A stretch of DNA of 54,132 bases from Streptomyces fructofermentans (GCF_014651055.1 NZ_BMWD01000040.1:1-54132); one strand, 5' to 3'. Numbered from the stretch's first letter, positions 15,556 through 23,222 are shown. A program made the numbers and translations. The notes: a model not told the origin generated them from the sequence alone.

Positions 15556-15805
15556 ACTGTGCGACCTGCGGGCTTACTTCGCCTGAGGCGAGGTTTTGCA
15601 CACTTTCATCGACTCCGGCAAATAGGACATAGAAGGCGCAGGTTCCGTGGGGGTGCTCGGTGATGTGGGGATCACGCTACCCCTGGAGGGATTGCGAGTG
15701 AAGCGCTCAGATCGGCTGCGGCTTGGCGTGTTCGCTTGTTTTGGCCTGCTGAGTGCTGGTTTGCCGGTAGGAATCTTCCATGACAGGTGGGGAGTTGCTG
15801 ACGGA
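15556..15805. other. Array 1 leader plus relic copy of the cas3 start region
   Basis: This stretch matches, block by block and in inverse orientation, the DNA between array 3 and cas3 (45255-45490). Shared blocks include CGACCTGCGGG, CACACTTTCAT (15599-15609), TCCGGCAAAT, GGTTCCGTGGGG, GTGAAGCGC, TTTTGGCCTGCTG (15739-15751), GTGCTGGTTTGCC (15753-15765) and a start-like ATGACAGGTGGGGAGTTGC (15780 on) versus cas3's ATGACGGGTGGGGGAGTTGC. Similarity fades after about 15800. The stretch is therefore a leader and promoter joined to the first codons of a lost cas3. From 15806 to 16054 I see nothing. Confidence 0.8.
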
Positions 15806-16054
15806 CGCTCGATCGTCAGGGCGTCGCCTTGATCCGCCAACCGGTTCCTGCATCACTTCAGAATCGGCCAGCTTGCAGGCTGTGCTTTCCGGTTGTTCCC
15901 GCCGTCGGCGTCTGTCGAGCGGACGCTTCTGCTCGGGTGGCGTTCCACTGGTGGGCGCGGCGGCCGCGCCACCCGATCCAGCCGCGGTCGTCCAGGATTG
16001 TCGGGATCCTGGATGCCCGCGTGATTCAGGAAGACCGTCAGGTCGTGGTCGCTG

Positions 16055-16294
16055 TCAGCTCGGTGGGGGGCACGTGGTCAGGCGGCAGGTGCGCCAGCCG
16101 GACCCGTCCCGTACGAGTGCGCCGCGCACTTCGAGGTTACGCAGGTGGTAGGCGACCGTGCCCTTGCTGCGCAGCCCGACCGCGGCACCGATCTCCGTCA
16201 TGGTCGGACCCTCTCCACGCTCCGCTATCGACCGTCGAATGCAGGCCAGGATCTGCTCCTCGCGCTCGGTCAGGTGCGCAGGACGCCGGTTCAC
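16055..16294 (-). CDS. LexA-type DNA-binding domain protein, 79 aa
   Basis: The sequence after NRRPAHLTEREEQILACIRR is the winged-helix domain of LexA (RGEGPTMTEIGAAVGL, then KGTVAYHLRNLEVRGALVRD). The autoproteolysis and dimerisation half is absent, so it is a DNA-binding-domain-only protein that cannot be cleaved through RecA like LexA. I take GTG 16294, because LexA-like starts normally lie close before HLT. An upstream GTG at 16330 would overlap the PEP-mutase remnant. It might compete with LexA at SOS boxes such as the one at 22451; that is inference. Confidence 0.65.
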   Translation of the reverse strand: MNRRPAHLTEREEQILACIRRSIAERGEGPTMTEIGAAVGLRSKGTVAYHLRNLEVRGALVRDGSGWRTCRLTTCPPPS

Positions 16295-16319
16295 CGCGCA
16301 CCTTGCTGCAGTGCGCGCG

Positions 16320-16646
16320 TGTGAGGTCACCGGCGTACCGGCGGGCCGTGGCGGGGGTGCCGCCGGCGTTGTCGATGTCCATGCTCACCGGCAGCGCCGT
16401 CGTCCGGGTGAGGGCGAGAACGGTGTCGGCCAGGTCACGCGGTCCCAGCACGTTCTCGTCCGGCAGCCCCAGGGCCGTGGAGACCTCCAGGCCGGAGACC
16501 CACAGGGCGTCAAAGCCGGTCTCCATGGCGACCTTGGCGGCCACTGCGCTCGCGGCGCTGATCGCCCGCAGCGGGCGGCGGGCACCCGCTGCGGCGGTGA
16601 GCCGAGTGATGAGCGGGGCTATGTCGGCCTCGGTGCGCGTGGTCAC
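16320..16646 (-). pseudogene. Truncated PEP mutase / isocitrate lyase family gene
   Basis: About 108 N-terminal residues of an ICL/PEP-mutase barrel are visible: AISAASAVAAKVAMETGFDALWVSG, then VLGPRDLADTVLALTRTTALPVSMDID and the active-site-like NAGG. Homology stops at ARRYAGDL near 16320, where the LexA-like frame takes over, so two thirds of the enzyme are missing. The GTG start overlaps the stop of the kinase gene (GTGA), showing an original operon. The remaining codons still read well, so the loss may be recent. Confidence 0.65.
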
Positions 16647-17308
16647 GACGCGGCTCCTTCACGGTCGGGCAGTAGGCCGTGATGGGCCAGGGCTTGCCAG
16701 GCGGTGTGCAGGACGGTGGCGCGGTCCTGCGCGGCATTGATCCGGACGATCTTTCCTAGGGCGGGGAACGCGCCAGGCGTGTCGGCCACGGACTGGTAGA
16801 CCTCTCGGACCCGGGTCTGAACGTCCAGCACATCCCAGTCGGGGCGGGTGGCGTCCCCCGAGCGGTCGGCAGCCCGTTCCATCGCGGTCTCCGGTGTGAT
16901 GTCCAGGACAAGCGTGAGGTCGGGCACCAGGTGGAGCTGCTCGGTGAGGCGGGCGTACGTCTCTTTCGGGGCGCGGTCGTGCTTGACCGCGAAGAAGGCC
17001 AGCTCGGACAACAGCCAGCGGTCCGCGATGACCGGGCGGGCCGGCAGGCTAGGAGCGATCAGTCGGCCGGCGGTGGCCTGCTTGTCCGCCGCGAGCGCCG
17101 CCAGGTAGCGGTCCCGGTTCTCCTCGGTGGGCTGGTACTTGCCCTCCACCAGGTCCGGCGCGACCGCCGCGTCGAGAAAGTTGGTGGTGAGCACGGCGAG
17201 CGGCGTGACGCGGAACAGGCCCTCGAAGAGGCGGAACAGGCCCTTGCGCAGGGTGGTCTTGCCGGTGCCATCCAGGCCCTCGACGGCAATGAAGGGGTAT
17301 CGGTCCAT
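16643..17308 (-). CDS. Thymidylate-kinase-like nucleotide kinase, 221 aa
   Basis: P-loop FIAVEGLDGTGKTT at residues 5-18, then the DR-type base (VIADRWLLSELAFF) near 95 and a distal LVLDITPETAMERAADRSGD lid near 135-155. The length is right for dTMP kinase-like proteins. ATG 17308 has GGAG upstream; four bases separate it from the previous stop. It probably phosphorylates a (deoxy)nucleoside monophosphate. The operon context, with a PEP-mutase relative and an unknown protein, suggests a specialised pathway rather than housekeeping dTTP supply. Confidence 0.78.
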   Translation of the reverse strand: MDRYPFIAVEGLDGTGKTTLRKGLFRLFEGLFRVTPLAVLTTNFLDAAVAPDLVEGKYQPTEENRDRYLAALAADKQATAGRLIAPSLPARPVIADRWLLSELAFFAVKHDRAPKETYARLTEQLHLVPDLTLVLDITPETAMERAADRSGDATRPDWDVLDVQTRVREVYQSVADTPGAFPALGKIVRINAAQDRATVLHTAWQALAHHGLLPDREGAAS

Positions 17309-17312
17309 CGGG

Positions 17313-18050
17313 TTACTCCACCTGTCCGGCGCCGGTGCCCCCGGCGTACTTCGTGAAGCGGCCACGCCACGGGATCGACGTCGATACCAGGTCGACCAGC
17401 CGCAGCTCGCCCAGCTCCTCCAGCAGCCCGGGGAGCCGGCTCTCGGCGACGATGCTCTCGGTGATCGCGCGGCAGTAGGCCATGCGTACGGCTTCGTCCG
17501 CCGCAGCAGTGCGCAGCTGCTCGGAAAGGACCCGCTGGGCTGTGCCGAGGGCCACGATGCTCGTCGCGCTCTGCAGCGTCTTCAGCGTGATCGCGGTATC
17601 GACGGGCTGGAGGGAGGTGTGGTGGACGCCGAGGTGACGGATGACAGCGAACGCGCCTGTCCACCAGGCCGACGCCGTGCACACGGCGGCCACCGCAGCA
17701 CGGACGACCCGATCGGTGACACCCTCGAGCAGGGTGTCGGCGACCTGGTCGGCGCTCGCGGCCAAGGGGTTCGTCCCAGCGTCGGTCGTTCCGTATGCGG
17801 CCGGCATGTGCAGCCAGTGCTGAAGGCCGGCCTGGTCGATGACGGCCTCGGCCGGCGGTTCGGCGAGCGGGTCGGGGCGCGCGGTCAGCGCGCTCGGCGG
17901 GGTCTGCGCGAACAAGGCGATGCCGCCGGGCGGTGCGAGGAGTTGCTCGCGCAGCTGCGGCAGGTGCAGGGCCAGGCGCTGGACCTGCAGGCCGTCGGCG
18001 AGCGTCTCCCAGGACGCGCACAGGTTCGGGCCGGGTGGGGAGAGGGTCAC
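17313..18050 (-). CDS. Hypothetical protein, first gene of the kinase operon, 245 aa
   Basis: I do not recognise it. It is largely helical: LQVQRLALHLPQLREQLLAP, then AASADQVADTLLEGVTDRVV and RAAVAAVCTASAWWTGAFAVIR, a region hydrophobic enough to be buried or membrane-associated. The C-terminus has LVDLVSTSIPWRGRFTKYA. GTG 18050 lies just after AAAGGAG, which is unusually close, so an upstream start up to 18128 is possible. Tight spacing to the kinase gene indicates a shared transcript. 18051-18398 upstream holds no gene that I can support and probably contains the operon promoter. Confidence 0.55.
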   Translation of the reverse strand: MTLSPPGPNLCASWETLADGLQVQRLALHLPQLREQLLAPPGGIALFAQTPPSALTARPDPLAEPPAEAVIDQAGLQHWLHMPAAYGTTDAGTNPLAASADQVADTLLEGVTDRVVRAAVAAVCTASAWWTGAFAVIRHLGVHHTSLQPVDTAITLKTLQSATSIVALGTAQRVLSEQLRTAAADEAVRMAYCRAITESIVAESRLPGLLEELGELRLVDLVSTSIPWRGRFTKYAGGTGAGQVE

Positions 18051-18398
18051 ACGGGCTCCTTTCTCGGGCGTTGAGGACGCCCTTTCTGGATTCGTCAGGA
18101 CCGGACGCGGCACAGCGGCCGCGATCACGGCGCACGGCCGCGCGCAACCCTGGCACCTAAAGGTCGAAATAGGGCAAACGACTCTGGCTCTAGATCTCGC
18201 AGAAGGGTGTCACCGAGGCGCCAGCCTGCTCGAACTGCCGTACGCCATGCAGAAGTTGGCCCGACCGGACGCCTCGCGTCGACGGCGGCCGGGCGACCTC
18301 GTCCCGCTGCGGGCATCTCCGGCTCGACCGCCACGGGGGACGGTGGGGCCTGCCCGGTGGCCGGGCGCGGGGTCATCCGGCCACCGGGCAGGGGCTTG

Positions 18399-18445
18399 TC
18401 AGGCCCGCGCACTGATCTGCTCCAGCAGTTCGTCGAGGTCGACGA
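18399..18445 (-). pseudogene. C-terminal stub related to the 28826 gene
   Basis: The minus strand encodes VDLDELLEQISARA and a stop, near-identical to the end of the 28826 protein (VDLDELLEQVAART). The DNA is also alike (CAGTTCGTCGAGGTCGACGA versus GAGTTCGTCGAGGTCGACGA). Immediately beyond it the decayed CRISPR array begins, so only about 15 codons remain. Confidence 0.55.
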
Positions 18446-18820
18446 GTCCTCCCTGCCGACGCGGGGGTGTTCCGCGCGGCTGGCGTACGTCGCCGTGACC
18501 CGGGCAGTCGCCCCGCCGCCGCGAGGATGTTCCAAGGCGCATACCGCAGCGGAACTCGCCAGTGTCGCCTTCTCCGCCAACGCGAGGGCACTGCGGGTTC
18601 AAGTCCCGTCACTCACCACCATGATCAACTCGGGATGTTCCGCAGCTGGGCAAGGAGCTGATCCGACATGAGGCCTCCCGCCGACGCGGGGGTGTTCCGA
18701 TCCTGTACCGCGTCGCGCGCACGATCCTCGGGTCCTCTCCTCCAACGCGGGGTAATCCGCAGATCCGGAGCATCGCAGAAGCGCAGCGCACGTCCTCCCC
18801 ACCGCAGGTGCGAGCCCTGC
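18446..18820 (+). CRISPR. Decayed CRISPR array with a different I-E-like repeat
   Basis: Degenerate 29-bp units occur at 18446-18474, 18507-18535, 18567-18595 (poor), 18614-18642 (poor), 18671-18699, 18732-18760 and 18792-18820. The best copies read GTCCTCCC..GCCGACGCGG then GGGTGTTCCG. Three steps are 60 or 61 bp with 31-32-bp spacers, the same period as the intact arrays. Two steps are shortened (47 and 57 bp), showing deletions. The repeat differs from all four live arrays (GGTGTTCCG end instead of GATGGTCCC). No leader or cas genes accompany it. Confidence 0.72.
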
Positions 18821-18952
18821 TGCCGCCCCCGCGCCGGGCGGCTCCGGTTGCGGGAGGGCGCGGCCGTCACCTGTCCGGCTCTCCCGCACTGCTGGCCAAG
18901 CGAGCCCGAGGCAGGGTCGGTAGCAGTCAGTGCTGTCGAGGGAGAGTGACCG

Positions 18953-19948
18953 ATGAATTCTGTCCGCCGCAACATCGCCCGTACCCGAGGACTCCTGCCG
19001 CTGGCCGCGGTTCTTCCCGCTGTCACCCTCATATCCGCGATATCCGCCGGCCCCGCTGCGGCACGCGACGCGGGAGACTCCCCCGCCTTGCACGGGAGCG
19101 CGAAGCCGACCGTCGTGCTTGTGCACGGTGCCTGGGCCGACGCCTCGGGCTGGAGCGAGGTCATCAGCAGTCTCCAGGCGCAGGGCTATCCGGTCATCGC
19201 CACCGCCAACCCGCTGCGCAGCCTGTCCGGCGACTCCGCCTACCTCGCCGCCCGACTGAAGACGATCAACGGCCCCGTGATTCTGGTCGGTCACTCCTAT
19301 GGCGGCGCGGTGATCACCAACGCGGCCGCGGGCAACCCGAACGTCAAGTCCCTCGTATACATCGCGGGTTTCGCCCCGGACAAGGGCGAGACCACCGGCG
19401 AGCTCGCCGCGAAGTTCCCCGGAAGTCAGCTCACCGACGACCCCAACGCCCCGCTCCCGACGGCGCTGAGCGCCGTGCCCCTCGGGGGTGGCCCCACGGA
19501 CGTCGACCTGTACCTCAAGCCGGAGAAGTTCAACAACGTCTTCCTCAGCAACCGGGTCGACGCGGCTCGCGCCGCTGTCCTCGCCGCCGCCCAGCGTCCC
19601 CTCAACGCGACCACGAACGTTCAGCCGACCGAAGCGGTCGCGTGGAAAACGATCCCGTCGTGGTACCTCGTGGCAGATGACGACCGCACGATCGGCACCG
19701 AGAACCTGCGCTTCATGGCCAAGCGGGCCGGCTCGACCACGGTCGAAGTCGACGCCCCGCACGACGTGATGGAGACCAACTCGGACGCGGTCACGGAGCT
19801 GATCCTTCAGGCGGCGCACGGCTCGAGGCCCAGCCTCGCCCACACCGGCAGCGGCCGCCAAGCCGCCGTTCTCGGCGGGGCCGCCGCGCTCGCCCTCGGC
19901 AGCGGAATGCTCCTCGTGACCCGTTCCCGCCGCGGCTCTCGTTCCTGA
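18953..19948 (+). CDS. Secreted alpha/beta hydrolase with LAHTG sortase anchor, 331 aa
   Basis: A signal peptide (RRNIARTRGLLPLAAVLPAV..., cleavage after AAARDA) precedes an alpha/beta-hydrolase domain. The oxyanion motif is VVLVHGAWADASGW, the nucleophile elbow GHSYGG at about residue 115, the acid in LVADDDRTIG and the His in DAPHDVME, with a family-like length of about 240 residues. The C-terminus carries LAHTG, a hydrophobic helix and RSRRGSRS, the class E sortase signal of Streptomyces, so the enzyme is likely attached to the cell wall. The substrate is unknown. ATG 18953 follows GGGAG. It stands alone, after the decayed array. Confidence 0.88.
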   Translation: MNSVRRNIARTRGLLPLAAVLPAVTLISAISAGPAAARDAGDSPALHGSAKPTVVLVHGAWADASGWSEVISSLQAQGYPVIATANPLRSLSGDSAYLAARLKTINGPVILVGHSYGGAVITNAAAGNPNVKSLVYIAGFAPDKGETTGELAAKFPGSQLTDDPNAPLPTALSAVPLGGGPTDVDLYLKPEKFNNVFLSNRVDAARAAVLAAAQRPLNATTNVQPTEAVAWKTIPSWYLVADDDRTIGTENLRFMAKRAGSTTVEVDAPHDVMETNSDAVTELILQAAHGSRPSLAHTGSGRQAAVLGGAAALALGSGMLLVTRSRRGSRS

Positions 19949-20026
19949 CGGCGGACGCACTTCGGCAAAATCGCCACCCACCCGGCCGAGGTCTACGGGG
20001 CCTGGGCGGCAACCTCGGATCTTGCA

Positions 20027-20495
20027 TCACTGCAGCGCGCAACCGCAGCCAACCGCCGGCTGCGGGGGCCCGGCGGAGCACCGCCGAGCGTTCCTGTTGT
20101 CGGGCCGTGATGCCCGGGCCGGGTCAACGTCGGCGGCGCAGACTCGGGTGAGGAAGTACTTCTCCACCTGGCGGACCTCCCGGCCACCGACGAGGTGGTC
20201 CTTGCTGCGCTCCGCGAGCTGCGCCCCCAACTCGACCGCCTTCTCGTCGATACCGAGTTCTTCGCTCAGCTCGCGGAGCGTCGCCGTGGAGTGGTCCTCC
20301 CCGTCCTCCAGTGAGCCCCCGGGCGTCGCCCAGAAGCCGCCGTTCTCGTCGTAGCGCAGCAGCAGATCGCAGGGCCTGGAGCGTGGCGAGCGCGTGCGCT
20401 GGGACGATCTCAGGGCAGGGCGGTCAGGACACCGCGGGGGCGCCAGCGGATGTCGGCGGTGCGGGTGTGCGAGTGCTCGACGGGTTCGGTGGTCA
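20027..20495 (-). pseudogene. Nudix hydrolase remnant
   Basis: A good Nudix box is present: GGSLEDGEDHSTATLRELSE then ELGI (G-x5-E-x7-RE-x2-EE-x-G), preceded by LLLRYDENGGFWATPGG. Upstream of about 20371 the frame loses family character. Downstream the protein ends in low-complexity residues after VCAADVDPARASRPDN instead of the normal last helix. Both ends therefore look disrupted. A GTG at about 20495 (MTTEPVEHSHTR) is in another frame and stops at 20410. Confidence 0.6.
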
Positions 20496-21058
20496 CAGAG
20501 GGCGGGGGGCGAGGGCGCGGGCAGAGTGTCGGGGTCCGAGGAACGCCGCAAGGTTCGCTCCCGACGGTGTGGGGTGGGTGACTGCGGTCCAGCTGGTGCG
20601 TGCGTAGAAGCGCAGGGTGTCGGTGGCGCCGACCGAGGTGAGCAGCCAGCAGCGGCCGTCCGCGCGGTCCTCGGTCACTGCACGCAGCAGGCGGGCACCG
20701 AGGCCGGTGCTGCGGGCGCTGGTGGCGACCGCCAGTTCGTCGACTTCCCGGGCGCCGCACAGCCAGTCCCTGGTGCGTTGCTCGCCGAGTGCGGCCGCGA
20801 TCTGCGGATAGCAGCGTTCCATCGGGAAGGGCTGGGGTGTGGTCCAGGCCGTGGCCCAGCCGAGGACGGTGTGCTCCCGCAGCGCGACGGCTGCGACGAA
20901 CCCGGGCCCAGTTCATCGGTTCCCGGTCGGTCCAGGTAGGAGTCCGCGCGTGCGGGTTCCTCGTTCCAGGGCGGGGCACCGAAGGCGTCGGCGTACACGT
21001 TCCGGATCCCGTCGCGGTAGGGCAGCAGGCGCGGGACGATGCGGACGGCCGGTCCCAT
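20493..21058 (-). pseudogene. GNAT acetyltransferase broken by one frameshift
   Basis: The N-terminal part (VRIVPRLLPYRDGIRNVYAD, AFGAPPWNEEPARADSYLDR) is in one frame. The acetyl-CoA part (CGAREVDELAVATSARSTGLG, then FYARTSWTAV) is in another. They join near 20904: inserting one base after GGGCCCGGGT restores FVAAVALREHTVLGWATAW and continuity into MERCYPQ. The start ATG overlaps the stop of the TsaD remnant (TGATG). Either a real pseudogene or a single-base assembly error. Confidence 0.65.
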
Positions 21059-21228
21059 CACGCGGCCCGGGCCGCGGGGGTGGCGAGCGGGGGCAGGGAG
21101 GCGTACTCCAGGGGCGCGAACGGGTCGATGGACACATCGAGGGGTACGGGTTCGGTGCCGGAACGCATCAGCAGGTCTCCGACAGCCGCGATCATCGCCC
21201 CGTTGTCCGTGCACAACGCGTGCGGCTC
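21058..21228 (-). pseudogene. C-terminal fragment of a TsaD/Gcp-like gene
   Basis: The minus strand reads EPHALCTDNGAMIAAVGDLL then a Pro-rich end (PLDVSIDPFAPLEYASLPPL) and stop. CTDNGAM is the conserved C-terminal motif of the TsaD tRNA-threonylcarbamoyl transferase family. No start codon or N-terminal domain is present; a stop closes the frame just upstream. The essential chromosomal tsaD must lie elsewhere. Confidence 0.6.
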
Positions 21229-21416
21229 ATGTCCCAGCCCAGTAGCAGGTACATCGCTTCACCGTGCTCTCGGCCGGCGTGCCCGATGCGGACCGTGCCC
21301 GGCGCGATGCCCGCATCGGCCAGGGCCTGGTCGACGGCCTCGGCGTAGGGCCAATGGGGCAGCAGATCCGGGCGCAGCAGGCCGGGTGGTCGCAGCATCA
21401 ACGCTCGCCTCTGCAT
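21192..21416 (-). CDS. Small protein coupled to the Y-family gene, 74 aa
   Basis: ATG overlaps the stop of the Y-family gene as TAATG. The protein reads MQRRALMLRPPGLL, then HWPYAEAVDQALADAG and IRIGHAGREHGEAMYLLLGW-like residues, a small alpha/beta fold with no motif I can name. The last 14 residues (MSRTRCARTTGR) are an out-of-frame reading of the TsaD fragment, so the native C-terminus has probably been replaced by a recombination joint. Coupling suggests a partner or regulator of the polymerase-like protein. Confidence 0.5.
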   Translation of the reverse strand: MQRRALMLRPPGLLRPDLLPHWPYAEAVDQALADAGIAPGTVRIGHAGREHGEAMYLLLGWDMSRTRCARTTGR

Positions 21417-22384
21417 TAGGCGGTGTTGAGGAGGGTGGCGGCTGGGCCGATGGCGGTGGGGCCGAACTTGGCGCGGATGCGGTCGCTGACGGCTTCGGCG
21501 CTCAGGCGGTCTTCGCGGGCCTGGTCGAGGCTGATCTGCTCGGCGATCTGGTCGGCGCCGACCAGGTCGTGGCCGGTGAGGGCGAGTCCGGTCAGGCGGC
21601 CGCGTTGCAGGCCCGCGGCGTCGATGAGCCGGTAGGCCAGGGTGCGCAGGTCCTCGTCGTGTGCGGAGGGCTCGGGCAGGCGCCGGGTCTTCTCCCAGGA
21701 CGTGCCGCCGGCAAACCGCAGGGCCAGGGTGAGGCCGCGGGCCACCTGGCCCCGGCTCCGCAAGAGCCGGCCGAGTTGCACCACCAGATCGAGCAGGGTC
21801 GCGCGGACCGTGGTGCCGTCCAGGGTGTGCCGGGCGAAGGCGTGCCGCACGGTCGCGGAGGCCGGCAGGGCTTTCGGGGTGACCGGGCGGGGGTCGATGC
21901 CCCGGGCGCGGTCGGTGGCGAGTCGGCCTGCCCGGCCGCCGAGCAGGCGCTGCACGGTGGCCGGCGGGATCGCGGCCAGCAGGCCCACCGAGTGCACGCC
22001 GTAGTCGCGCAGTACCGCGGCCTGGCGGGGGCCGATGCCATGCAGGGCCTCGACGGGCAGTGGGTGGAGCCAGTCGGTGACCTGGCCGGCATCGATGGCC
22101 AGAACGCCGCCGGTACCGGCGATCTGTGCGCAGGCGGTAGCCGCGACGGTGACGGTCGGCCCGATCCCGACGCGTACGTCGATGCCGAGGCGGGTCAGGG
22201 TCCGCACCCGCAGCACCTCCCCCAGGCGCCGGGCGTCCGTGCCGTGGAAGCGCAGGGCGCCCTTCAGTTCCACCAGCGCCGCGGCCGGCGGCAGTGCCTG
22301 GACGACCGGTGAGAGGTCCGCGAGCAGTTCGAGGACCTCCCGGTAGCGGTCCTCGGGCAGCCGGTCGGGGCAGCGCACATGCAT
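21416..22384 (-). CDS. Y-family DNA polymerase-like protein (ImuB type), 322 aa
   Basis: The little finger and thumb regions are clear: VRVGIGPTVTVAATACAQIA, then the HhH-like LHGIGPRQAAVLRDYGV, GLLAAIPPATVQRLLGGRAG and the DNA-binding C-terminal domain. The catalytic D-x-D-x-F-F box at the N-terminus is replaced by HVRCPDRLPEDRYREV, and the S-x-D-E box by AALVELKGALRFHG. It should therefore be catalytically dead, like ImuB, a recruiter in SOS translesion synthesis. Start GTG 22387 or ATG 22384 behind AGGGGG. No imuA' or dnaE2 lies nearby. A LexA-type box sits 67 bases upstream. Confidence 0.78.
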   Translation of the reverse strand: MHVRCPDRLPEDRYREVLELLADLSPVVQALPPAAALVELKGALRFHGTDARRLGEVLRVRTLTRLGIDVRVGIGPTVTVAATACAQIAGTGGVLAIDAGQVTDWLHPLPVEALHGIGPRQAAVLRDYGVHSVGLLAAIPPATVQRLLGGRAGRLATDRARGIDPRPVTPKALPASATVRHAFARHTLDGTTVRATLLDLVVQLGRLLRSRGQVARGLTLALRFAGGTSWEKTRRLPEPSAHDEDLRTLAYRLIDAAGLQRGRLTGLALTGHDLVGADQIAEQISLDQAREDRLSAEAVSDRIRAKFGPTAIGPAATLLNTA

Positions 22385-22450
22385 CACGCTCGGCCCCCTC
22401 GTTTCGATTCCTGCCGCCATGGCACCCACCGCCTCTCCCCACCCACAATA

Positions 22451-22466
22451 TCGAACTAGAATTCGA
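22451..22466. promoter_or_regulatory. LexA-type SOS box between divergent genes
   Basis: TCGAACTAGAATTCGA matches the actinobacterial LexA palindrome (TCGAAC-N4-GTTCGA) with one mismatch. It lies between the ImuB-like gene (leftward) and the 22513 gene (rightward), so one site could control both under DNA damage. The site is seen in the sequence; LexA binding is inference. Confidence 0.62.
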
Positions 22467-22512
22467 ACACGCGAGAGGTGCGACTCCGCGGCAACCAAAA
22501 CCGGGATGGAAC

Positions 22513-23007
22513 ATGTTCGACGACCTGCCACCTGACCTGGGGCGACTGCACACCCTGCGGGTCTGGCACACCCTGTGGCTGCAGCGCATCGACGACAAGA
22601 TCGCCGCCATCCAGGCCCGGGAGGCCGAGCAGGAACGCGGCCGCCGGCGCCGGCCCGAACCACCGCAGTGGATCGTCGAGCTCGGCATCGGCAGCGGCCG
22701 CCCGCCCAGCGAGGTCCACACGGGTGACTGCCACATCGCGGGCAGGCGCCGCCGCGCCATCACCCGCGACGAAGCCCGCACGCTGCTCGCATCGGGCCTG
22801 CGCGCCTGCAGCCACTGCCGCCCGGACACCGCACTGGACATCGTCGACTTACCGAAGTGCCCATCCCGCCCCCGTCGGCCTCGCCCGCGACACCTCGACC
22901 GGCTATGCGCCCAGCCCTCTCCCCCGCGCAGCACGGACCGGCACCCCGGCCCTCCACGGCCTCGCCCGCGGTTCCCTTCACGACCATCCCCGACAGGACA
23001 CCCCTGA
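22513..23007 (+). CDS. DUF6233-like protein, 164 aa
   Basis: MFDDLPPDLGRLHTLRVWHT then LQRIDDKIAAIQAREAEQ, followed by PPQWIVELGIGSGRPPSEVH, GDCHIAGRRRRAITRDEARTLL and ACSHCRPDTALDI is the layout I know from Streptomyces DUF6233 proteins. The C-terminal 45 residues are Arg/Pro-rich and may be an extension by frame drift. Function unknown. It is divergent from the ImuB-like gene across the SOS-type box and coupled to the next gene through TGATG. Confidence 0.7.
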   Translation: MFDDLPPDLGRLHTLRVWHTLWLQRIDDKIAAIQAREAEQERGRRRRPEPPQWIVELGIGSGRPPSEVHTGDCHIAGRRRRAITRDEARTLLASGLRACSHCRPDTALDIVDLPKCPSRPRRPRPRHLDRLCAQPSPPRSTDRHPGPPRPRPRFPSRPSPTGHP

Positions 23008-23222
23008 TGACCAGCGCTCCTCCCCCGCCGCCGCTCAGCGAACCGGACCCGTCCACCTTCACCTGCTCCACCAGCCAGGTCGGCCCCTGCTCCGGCTGCC
23101 ACCGCCACACCCACAAATACGGCCACGGCGGCCTGCCCCTGTGCCACTGGTGCATGGCCACCGCCCAGGCCAACTGGGGAAACACCGTCCGCTTCACCGG
23201 CACCCGGACACCGGCGGTCTGA
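23007..23222 (+). CDS. Small zinc-ribbon protein, 71 aa
   Basis: ATG 23007 shares a base with the upstream stop (TGATG). After a Pro-rich N-terminus, CSTSQVGPCSGCHRHTHKYG then LPLCHWC gives two CxxC knuckles, a compact zinc ribbon. No further domain. It likely acts with the DUF6233-like protein; function unknown. Confidence 0.6.
   Translation: MTSAPPPPPLSEPDPSTFTCSTSQVGPCSGCHRHTHKYGHGGLPLCHWCMATAQANWGNTVRFTGTRTPAV

Noticed and set aside
15698..15832. A 44-aa ORF with a fair GGAGGG site and one hydrophobic stretch right of array 1
   Set aside because: The DNA is a relic copy of the cas3 upstream region (45255-45400) and the reading frame is not kept between the two copies, so it is not conserved coding.
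18567..18625. GGGTTCAAGTCCC followed by CACCA, resembling a tRNA T arm and 3' end
   Set aside because: No acceptor, D or anticodon arm can be formed upstream. It lies within the decayed array. It could be a tRNA-end insertion, but the evidence is too thin.
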